The notes under the pieces: generated by a model
The model's input: the letters and a program-made list of their open reading frames with translations, nothing else
Database searches by the model: none
Told to the model about the DNA's origin: nothing
Position numbers and translations under genes: made by a program
Part shown: positions 57,920-64,000 of the stretch, piece by piece
Layout of the letters: every line of letters begins with the position of its first letter
How positions within the stretch are numbered: position 1 is the stretch's first letter
NCBI RefSeq assembly: GCF_000744835.1
Contig: NZ_JQMS01000001.1
Span: forward strand, 2,108,001 to 2,172,000
Direction: 5' to 3'
Length of the DNA stretch: 64,000 nucleotides
DNA from: Flavobacterium sp. 83
GTDB lineage: Bacteria > Bacteroidota > Bacteroidia > Flavobacteriales > Flavobacteriaceae

Positions 57920-60154
57920 TTATTTTTTATAAAGTTCGATTTCATCTAACATTACCATTGGCTTTTTAAACTTTCTTTGTCTCCAAAAAGGTAATTCTTG
58001 TTGGTTTTGAATTATCAGTTTTAACTTTGTAAACGTACTAAAGTTTTTATCTGTCAATTCCCAATTCTGTGTTTTAATTGACTCGTTTTCTTTTAAAGTT
58101 TCTAAACTTTTGTCAATTATAAGATGCCATTTTTCATTTTTAAATCCATAAACAGTAATTTTTTCAGGCGTAAAAATCCAATGTCTCTGATAATCAAGAA
58201 AATTGATTCGAATTCTACAAAATTCTAAATTATCGGTTATCAATTCAATTTCAGGATTGGTTCCATACCATCCAATCCAATTGCTATTGAAATTTTTATA
58301 GCCTCTGTTCCCATCAATAAGTCCATAAGTTCCTTTTCCTGAAAATTCCTCAGTTGGAGGTGTTATAAAATTGATTTTTATACTTTCTCCAAGATGATTA
58401 GTAGTGTTTTTTGTGATTTCGATCCATTCGTTATAATATTCATCTGGAGATAATCCACCTTCACTTAATTCATAAATTCCATATTCTTTGCAGGATTCAG
58501 AAAACTCTTTAACCCTTTCATTTAATCCTTTTTTAACTTCTTTAAACCCTTTATCATTGATAAAAAACATACCATGTTGATCTTTTCCATAGAATTTTGA
58601 TTGCTCAAAATAGACATATTCAAGGGCCAATCTTAGCTTTGTAATTCTAGAAATCAATACAGTGTCATTATGCACTGCTATTAAAGCCTCGTTAATTAAT
58701 TTATCATATTGATTCATCGCTTCAGGGGATAAAAATGTATTTCTACATTGTATAGGCCCTGAATAAATATCAAGATATTGATTTCCTTTTTGTTGATTAG
58801 ATGTCAAAAGAGCTAAGTACTCTTTTATTAAAGGAGCGGCATTTCCATAAAATCCTCTTAAAAAATCATCTGTAGTGCTTTCAATATCTATTTCAGTATC
58901 CCACAATAATTTTGATAAAAGATATTGCCTTAATTCTGAAAAATCTCCAGGAATATCAGCATATCCTTGAACAAATAATCCTTGTACATTGTTTTGCTTG
59001 AAAAGTTTAATGTTGTCAGCAAAAGTATGCAAGTTAGGAAAAGGTGATATATAGTTAGAGAATTGAACCGTATAATCCCATAGATACAAATGAGAGGTTG
59101 TTTCATTCCAATTTTGTAATGTTTTTATAACAGTTTTGCTTTTATTTTCATTAATAATTGATGTTCCACGATTTAAATCAATTGGGCAAAATATGGTATA
59201 AATATTCGGCTCTATTTTTATATTAACTGGAGGTTTATAGGTGTGTAAATAAGCTAATGTTGCAATTTTATTGTTAGGGAAATGGGAAGCAATTTTATTT
59301 AAAAAATAATATAATGAGCCTTGAGGACCTCCATGTTTTTCATTTAATAATTTACATTCAGTACATTCACAGTAGATTACATCATCATTTTGACTAATGG
59401 AATAAAATTGTGCATTAGGTGTTTTCTGGATGATTTCTTCTATCCTTTGAGTTATAATTGAAACAACGGTATCATTGGTCATGCATAAAGATTCACCTCT
59501 ACGTTCGCCGTCGTACAATGCGAAAAATTTTGGTTCCGTTTTTAAATATTCTTTAGGAGGCAAAAGTTTGTCAAAAGAATGGCCCCAAAGACCAAAATCG
59601 TCTAAATGCCAATCTAACTTATGCCAGTCTCTAAAAGCATCATCATAAGCATCAAGATAGAATAATGCTCTATATTCAAAAGAAGGTTTATGATTTTTTT
59701 CTGTGTTTTTAGGGTAAGTAACCTGTTCTAGTTTTGGTATATAACAATCCTTTGACGTAAATTTTCTAAACCCCCAAATTTCTAATAAAGTATAAACACC
59801 ATAACGTAGGTATTTTTCGGTTGTGGCAATTAGGTAAATATTGTTTTCGTCACTTTTGATTGTAAAGGTGTTCTGAGGTAACTGGTTTTCTTTATTTGAT
59901 ATTTTGAGAATTATTTTTGAATTGATTTCATTCTTTCCGTTTTCAAATTGAATTAAAAATGGATTCGAAAAAGCTTTGTCTAAATATGTTTTTAAAATTA
60001 CTGCAGCAGGTTTTGCACTTTCAGAAAGTACAAGAATTGCATTTTCGTTACTAATTTTATTTTTAATAATGATATCAGATTGAGCCATAGTAGTAAATCC
60101 GAGAAGCATTAGGAAAGTTAGGGTTAAATATATTTTAAAATGCTCTACAAACAT
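57920..60154 (-). CDS. DUF4838 exported putative glycoside hydrolase
   Basis: A 744-residue protein with a signal peptide (TLTFLMLLGFTTMAQ). Residues 27-150 resemble the non-catalytic beta domain of GH20/GH67 enzymes. The central part from about 158 (FEYRALFYLDAYDDAFRDW) to 480 fits a TIM barrel of the DUF4838 type, including the cysteine cluster C262, C264, C267 in VIYCECTECKLLNEKHGG. The C-terminal 130 residues form a galactose-binding-like sandwich. DUF4838 substrates are largely uncharacterised; an amino-sugar or uronic-acid polymer is plausible. It sits after a GT2 polysaccharide synthase and before a response regulator. Confidence 0.75.
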   Translation of the reverse strand: MFVEHFKIYLTLTFLMLLGFTTMAQSDIIIKNKISNENAILVLSESAKPAAVILKTYLDKAFSNPFLIQFENGKNEINSKIILKISNKENQLPQNTFTIKSDENNIYLIATTEKYLRYGVYTLLEIWGFRKFTSKDCYIPKLEQVTYPKNTEKNHKPSFEYRALFYLDAYDDAFRDWHKLDWHLDDFGLWGHSFDKLLPPKEYLKTEPKFFALYDGERRGESLCMTNDTVVSIITQRIEEIIQKTPNAQFYSISQNDDVIYCECTECKLLNEKHGGPQGSLYYFLNKIASHFPNNKIATLAYLHTYKPPVNIKIEPNIYTIFCPIDLNRGTSIINENKSKTVIKTLQNWNETTSHLYLWDYTVQFSNYISPFPNLHTFADNIKLFKQNNVQGLFVQGYADIPGDFSELRQYLLSKLLWDTEIDIESTTDDFLRGFYGNAAPLIKEYLALLTSNQQKGNQYLDIYSGPIQCRNTFLSPEAMNQYDKLINEALIAVHNDTVLISRITKLRLALEYVYFEQSKFYGKDQHGMFFINDKGFKEVKKGLNERVKEFSESCKEYGIYELSEGGLSPDEYYNEWIEITKNTTNHLGESIKINFITPPTEEFSGKGTYGLIDGNRGYKNFNSNWIGWYGTNPEIELITDNLEFCRIRINFLDYQRHWIFTPEKITVYGFKNEKWHLIIDKSLETLKENESIKTQNWELTDKNFSTFTKLKLIIQNQQELPFWRQRKFKKPMVMLDEIELYKK

Positions 60155-60259
60155 ATTCCAGTATTTATATTCTAAATTCGAAGGTTACTCTATATCTATT
60201 TGAATTAAATAGAGAGTGTGTTCTTGTTTTTTGCCAATATTAAAATGTTAAACGTTACT

Positions 60260-60267
60260 CAAATTTA
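60260..60267 (-). promoter_or_regulatory. Candidate -7 box for the DUF4838-response regulator genes
   Basis: TAAATTTG on the minus strand fits TAnnTTTG; it lies 106 bases before the ATG at 60154 and after the GT2 gene. The -33 element is unclear. Confidence 0.35.
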
Positions 60268-60308
60268 AAAATAACGGGATACTATTTTCATGGTTCTTTT
60301 TATCAATT

Positions 60309-61733
60309 TTATTTCTTTGTGGTGTTAAAACCTATTCGTTGCATATTTCCCCATGATTGTTCTTTTTGTAGAATAAAGTGTAAATATCCTTTTAATGAAG
60401 CATAAACATTTACAGGATGATAGAATATTGGTTCAATCATTGCCATAAAAAGAAGTGTTATGATCTCTCTAATATTTGCATAATTTTTATAAAGACGGTC
60501 GTCTAATAATATAGAGATTACAGTAATAATAAGATAGAATAAATAAACTGCCAAAGTCAGGTATAAGAAATAGATATAGTTAATATTTAAAAAAATAAAG
60601 CATATAATTAAAACGATAACACCTAAAAATTCTAATATTGGGACTAAGAATTCAAAAGCGAAAAAATACGGAAAAATTAGAAAACCAGTTTTTCCGTATT
60701 TTGGATTAAAAAAGAGGTTTTTATGTAGATAAAGAGTTTGAATTAAACCTCTTGCCCATCTTACACGTTGTGTTATCAATACTTTTTTTGTTGCAGGTAC
60801 TTCAGTCCAGCATAACGATTCCGGAATGTATTTTATTGCAAAAGCAAGTTTATTATCATACATATGCTTTCTCATTCGGGTGATGAGTTCCATATCTTCT
60901 CCCAATGATTTATGCCAATAACCACCGGCTGCAATAGCAATTTCTTTGTCAAACATTCCTAATCCGCCAGAAACTAATAGTAAGCCGTTAATTTGGCTCC
61001 AAGCCATTCTTCCAAAAAGGAATGCACGAACATATTCTAACTCTTGAAATCGAGGATACCATCCGCTGGGAAAATGTACTTTTACAAGAAATCCATCTTT
61101 AACTTCGCAGGAGTTTGAAATTCGGATACCCGCACCTGTTGCTATAATTCTTTTCTGGCTTTCCATAAACGGTTTAGCAAGTTTTATTATAGTGTCATTT
61201 TTTAATATACAATCTACATCAGTACAAAGGAACAAAGGGTATTTTGTAGAATTAATGCCGGCATTCGATGCATCGGCTTTACTTTTCCCGTTTTCTTTAT
61301 CGACTACTAACAGTTTTGAATATAAAGGATTGGTAGATTTATAATGCGCTCTTATCGGTTTTGTTTCAATTTTCTCTTGGTAATAAAAATCTACTTTTAC
61401 CAGCTCAAATTCATTTATAAGTTTTTCCAAAGTATCATCAGTACTACCGTCGTTTACGATTACAACTTCAAATTTCGGATAGGTTAGGGATAGGAGTGAT
61501 TTTACATTATAAACAACATTTGCACCTTCATTAAAAGCGGGTGCAACGACCGATACACCAATAACGTGATTTGACTTTGCTAGAATGTCATCGTGAATAA
61601 AGTATTTAGTATTAATGTGTTTTTTTATGGCTCTATAAGATAGAAATGCCAAAAACATATAAAAAATTATATAGGATACTGAAAAAAAGGCGACGAACGT
61701 TTCGTAATAGTTTAAAATGTATTTAAATATCAT
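60309..61733 (-). CDS. Membrane glycosyltransferase family 2 polysaccharide synthase (PgaC-like)
   Basis: A 474-residue processive GT2. After one N-terminal helix (FVAFFSVSYIIFYMFLAFLS) comes the GT-A domain with VVAPAFNEGANVVYNVKSLL, VNDGSTDDT, the metal site TDVDC, the acceptor aspartate in GEDMEL and the processivity motif QRVRWARG (QxxRW). Four C-terminal helices follow. This plan is shared by poly-N-acetylglucosamine and cellulose-type synthases. Its start overlaps the stop of the upstream HEAT gene by four bases. The product polymer is unknown. Confidence 0.85.
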   Translation of the reverse strand: MIFKYILNYYETFVAFFSVSYIIFYMFLAFLSYRAIKKHINTKYFIHDDILAKSNHVIGVSVVAPAFNEGANVVYNVKSLLSLTYPKFEVVIVNDGSTDDTLEKLINEFELVKVDFYYQEKIETKPIRAHYKSTNPLYSKLLVVDKENGKSKADASNAGINSTKYPLFLCTDVDCILKNDTIIKLAKPFMESQKRIIATGAGIRISNSCEVKDGFLVKVHFPSGWYPRFQELEYVRAFLFGRMAWSQINGLLLVSGGLGMFDKEIAIAAGGYWHKSLGEDMELITRMRKHMYDNKLAFAIKYIPESLCWTEVPATKKVLITQRVRWARGLIQTLYLHKNLFFNPKYGKTGFLIFPYFFAFEFLVPILEFLGVIVLIICFIFLNINYIYFLYLTLAVYLFYLIITVISILLDDRLYKNYANIREIITLLFMAMIEPIFYHPVNVYASLKGYLHFILQKEQSWGNMQRIGFNTTKK

Positions 61734-62791
61734 ATGTAAGGATCTTTTACATGGTTTGCCATTTTTCTTATTTCTAGATTTTCTGCAAAAGCATTTTCAA
61801 GATAATTTGGATTTATCTTGTTCAATGTATAAACGCCTTCTAATTTTAGATCCTTATCAATAGAATTAATTAATAAATCACTAATGAATTTTTCTGTTTT
61901 TTGAGTTCCTATTGCGCTTAAAGATTTTAATATTTCAATTTTATTTGTTTTTTCTTCTTTGTCAAATTGATCAATTAAAACCTGTTCGGCTCCAATTATT
62001 AATAAGTCATTTACAGCAACAATAACTTCATGTCTAATGGTTTTGTCTTCTGATTGTAGTAAGTTTAAGATGGGCTGAGTCTCTTTTAAATAATTGTAAA
62101 AGACCATAAATTTTATACCAAGTTTCACAACGGAAGGATTTTTGGAGTCAATCCAATCTTTTAGATTAGTTGGCATTGGAGGTTTTTTAGAATAAAGAAT
62201 GTCCATTATCTTTATTTCACTTTTCATTGATATTGAATTGGGGTATTCACCTAATAATTCTAAGTTATCAGATGCTAAAGAAATGAGTCCAAAATAAGCA
62301 TTCAAAACTAATCTTTTGTTTTTGTGATTTAAATAAGGTTTTATATACCTTTCGGCTTTAATATATTCTAATGTTTGAAATTGATATATACCAAGACTTT
62401 TTACATACCATTTTCTGTTATTTAGGAACATGAGGCTGTAAATGAATAAATCAAATTCTTCGTAAATCAAATGAATGTTTTTTGTTATTTCTCCTTTTAA
62501 GTTTTCATTCAAATTAATAATTTCGTTTAAAATAATTTTTTTACACCATTTTTCTTTGAACGGAATTGTTTTCTTAAATTGATTAATTTCTGATTTGATT
62601 TCATCTTCATTTAAATCGGAGAATAAAATTGAAGTTAAAAAAATATCAATTTTTGTTTTGGATGATTTTTTTCTAGCCTTATAGGATTCATATCTTAGTC
62701 GATTTGTAATTAAGATAAAGATTAAAATCAAAAAAACAAAAATCAAAAAGAGTAAAATAAAATGTATTAAATTGGGCAGTGTTAAATTCAT
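61730..62791 (-). CDS. Membrane-anchored HEAT-repeat protein
   Basis: A 353-residue protein with one N-terminal membrane helix (LIHFILLFLIFVFLILIFIL) and a helical solenoid of HEAT-type repeats (KRLVLNAYFGLISLA, TIRHEVIVAVNDLLII, KIEILKSLSAIGTQ). HEAT solenoids bind proteins. Its stop overlaps the GT2 start by four bases, so the two are made together, probably as partners of a synthase complex in the inner membrane. Confidence 0.78.
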   Translation of the reverse strand: MNLTLPNLIHFILLFLIFVFLILIFILITNRLRYESYKARKKSSKTKIDIFLTSILFSDLNEDEIKSEINQFKKTIPFKEKWCKKIILNEIINLNENLKGEITKNIHLIYEEFDLFIYSLMFLNNRKWYVKSLGIYQFQTLEYIKAERYIKPYLNHKNKRLVLNAYFGLISLASDNLELLGEYPNSISMKSEIKIMDILYSKKPPMPTNLKDWIDSKNPSVVKLGIKFMVFYNYLKETQPILNLLQSEDKTIRHEVIVAVNDLLIIGAEQVLIDQFDKEEKTNKIEILKSLSAIGTQKTEKFISDLLINSIDKDLKLEGVYTLNKINPNYLENAFAENLEIRKMANHVKDPYI

Positions 62792-62869
62792 TCTATAATT
62801 AAAGTTATCACATTAACATTTGAAATAGTAATGATGTCAAAAATAGTTAATTTTTACTACATTTTGATG

Positions 62870-62877
62870 CAAATATA
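62870..62877 (-). promoter_or_regulatory. Candidate -7 box for the HEAT-GT2 genes
   Basis: TATATTTG on the minus strand, 79 bases before the HEAT start; a second match TATTTTTG is at 62838-62845. Neither has a clear -33 TTG. Confidence 0.35.
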
Positions 62878-62926
62878 AATTAAATAAGTGATTATTTTGT
62901 AAGCTATTATGATGTTAAATAATGAT

Positions 62927-63691
62927 TTAAAATCCTTCGAAAACGCCTAGTCCAAATAAAGCAAAATCATATTTCACTGGATCAGCTGCATCGAATTCAC
63001 GAAGTTTTGTGTCTAATTCCGCTACAGCTTTTCCGTCGTTTTGTTTCCTTGTAAGCAATCCTAATTTTCGAGCTACATTGCCGGAATGCACATCCAGAGG
63101 GCAGGATAATGAAGCAGGTGAAATACTTTTCCAGATTCCAAAATCGACTCCTTTGTTGTCTTGACGCACCATCCAGCGCAAAAACATGTTGATTCGTTTT
63201 GCTGCAGAATTATTCAAGGGATCTGAAATATGTTTTTCGGTTCTGTACTGATGTGGAATTTCGAAGAATGTCTTTTTGAATTCCGAGATGCTGTTTTGCA
63301 TAGTTTTTAACTCTTGGTTCTTAGCATATACGGATTCTAAGCCATTATGGTTTTGATAAATATTTTTTAAGCTTGTGATAAAACTTGCAAAATCCTGTCC
63401 GTTAAATGTTCTATGAACAAAAGCTTCTAGTCGTTCCAAATCATTTTCGGTATGTGACATAACAAAATCATAAGGAGCATTTCCCATTAAATCCAACATT
63501 TTATGGGAGTTTTTGATAATCATTTTGCGATTTCCCCAAGCGATTGTAGCACTAAGAAAACCTGCAATTTCGATATCTTCTTTTTGCGAGAATAAATGCG
63601 GAATTTGTACTGGGTCACTTTCTATGAATTCGAGTGTGTTGTACTGTATGACTTTTTCGTCAAGAAATGATTTGAGTTCTGAAGAATTCAT
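62927..63691 (-). CDS. TIGR02757 (DUF2400) family protein
   Basis: A 254-residue cytosolic protein. It opens KSFLDEKVIQYNTLEFIESD and has FLSATIAWGNRKMIIKNSHK and HRTFNGQDFASFITSLK, the standard text of TIGR02757. A later WMVRQDNKGVDFGIWKSISP with PLDVHSGNVARKLGLL resembles the helix-hairpin-helix region of DNA glycosylases, so a DNA-repair role has been suggested by homology. It is 70 bases from the LolD-like gene on the same strand and may be co-transcribed. Confidence 0.85.
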   Translation of the reverse strand: MNSSELKSFLDEKVIQYNTLEFIESDPVQIPHLFSQKEDIEIAGFLSATIAWGNRKMIIKNSHKMLDLMGNAPYDFVMSHTENDLERLEAFVHRTFNGQDFASFITSLKNIYQNHNGLESVYAKNQELKTMQNSISEFKKTFFEIPHQYRTEKHISDPLNNSAAKRINMFLRWMVRQDNKGVDFGIWKSISPASLSCPLDVHSGNVARKLGLLTRKQNDGKAVAELDTKLREFDAADPVKYDFALFGLGVFEGF

Positions 63692-63761
63692 TTTTTGTTT
63701 AAAGTTTAATCCTTAAAGCGGTTCTTAGTCTCCATGAACTTTAAACCTAAAACTTTTGTCT

Positions 63762-64000
63762 TTAATTACTAATTAATCCATCAACCATTACTAATTTTCT
63801 ATCGGCCATATTGGCAAGGTCTTCATTGTGAGTAACAATCACGAAAGTTTGTCCCAATTCATCACGCAATTTGAAAAATAATTGGTGTAGGTTTTCAGCA
63901 GATGCAGTATCGAGATTTCCTGATGGTTCATCAGCAAAAATTATTGCGGGTTTGTTGATTAAGGCCCTTGCGACAGCCACACGTTGTTGTTCACCGCCCG
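63762..64000 (-). CDS. ABC transporter ATPase, LolD-like (C-terminal part, cut by window edge)
   Basis: The frame runs off the right edge. It shows the ABC signature [13 protein letters not shown], Walker [14 protein letters not shown] and the H-loop [16 protein letters not shown], ending MVDGLISN. The GNLD text is typical of LolD and MacB-type ATPases, which power lipoprotein release or export from the inner membrane. About 160 N-terminal residues with Walker A lie outside the window. The visible frame continues upstream of the in-frame GTG at 63980, which is therefore not the start. Confidence 0.85.
   Translation of the reverse strand, partial: GGEQQRVAVARALINKPAIIFADEPSGNLDTASAENLHQLFFKLRDELGQTFVIVTHNEDLANMADRKLVMVDGLISN

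Noticed and set aside
1..64000. Insertion sequences, prophage genes, tRNA or rRNA
   Set aside because: No transposase, integrase or phage structural motif, and no cloverleaf or rRNA-like segment noticed on either strand; tRNAs were looked for by eye only.

Overview
The window looks like a chromosomal segment of a Flavobacterium-like member of the Bacteroidota. The DNA is AT-rich. Several genes are preceded by the Bacteroidota-type -7 box TAnnTTTG. There is a SusC/SusD glycan-uptake locus, and many lipoproteins and proteins come from families typical of Flavobacteriaceae (DUF4268, DUF3810, DUF4834, DUF4870, BatA, TIGR02757). I see no phage, insertion sequence, CRISPR array, rRNA or tRNA; it reads as host chromosome.

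Layout. 0-13.5 kb: housekeeping and conserved genes (NUDIX hydrolase, PlsC-like acyltransferase, ECF sigma factor with a membrane partner, type II NADH dehydrogenase, a solitary type III polyketide synthase, DUF3810, M20 peptidase, cupin, DEAD-box helicase, XTP/dITP pyrophosphatase). 13.6-14.5 kb: a gene-free stretch with three related, tandem, independently promoted and terminated candidate small RNAs. 14.5-21.2 kb: a membrane-anchored glutamate-synthase-like enzyme, a NYN-domain protein, a probable serine palmitoyltransferase and, nearby, a large GNAT protein that could be its ceramide-synthase partner. 21.3-26.9 kb: a surface-polysaccharide operon (DUF4834, YfhO, GT4, flippase). 27.7-30.4 kb: uvrA.

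30.6-44.7 kb is a polysaccharide utilisation locus. It has a membrane-spanning Y_Y_Y/LuxR regulator, SusC, SusD, a surface glycan-binding lipoprotein, a PKD-GH16 lipoprotein, a GH3 beta-glucosidase and a secreted GH16. The enzyme set points to laminarin or another beta-1,3-glucan: GH16 enzymes cut the polymer at the surface, SusCD imports oligomers and GH3 releases glucose. 45-50.5 kb: a second ECF sigma factor with a 47-residue companion, an endonuclease III lacking the iron-sulfur cluster, Bcp peroxiredoxin, a large conserved protein of unknown role, and an MBL-fold hydrolase. 50.5-54.7 kb: a minus-strand operon of BatA/vWA protein, a dihydroorotase homologue stripped of its metal ligands, DUF4870 and an esterase. 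54.9-57.4 kb: lactonase and a second RNA helicase. 57.5-62.8 kb: a probable exopolysaccharide module (HEAT protein, PgaC-like GT2 synthase, DUF4838 putative glycoside hydrolase, single-domain response regulator). The window ends in TIGR02757 and a LolD-like ATPase cut by the right edge.

The least explained signals are the tandem RNAs at 13.7-14.5 kb with twin GTTAA motifs upstream. Next come two copies (2.9 kb and 16.9 kb) of a structured dispersed repeat whose stems covary. The dead dihydroorotase homologue and the GT2/DUF4838 module are also worth attention. All functional assignments are from reading the sequence; no database search was possible.
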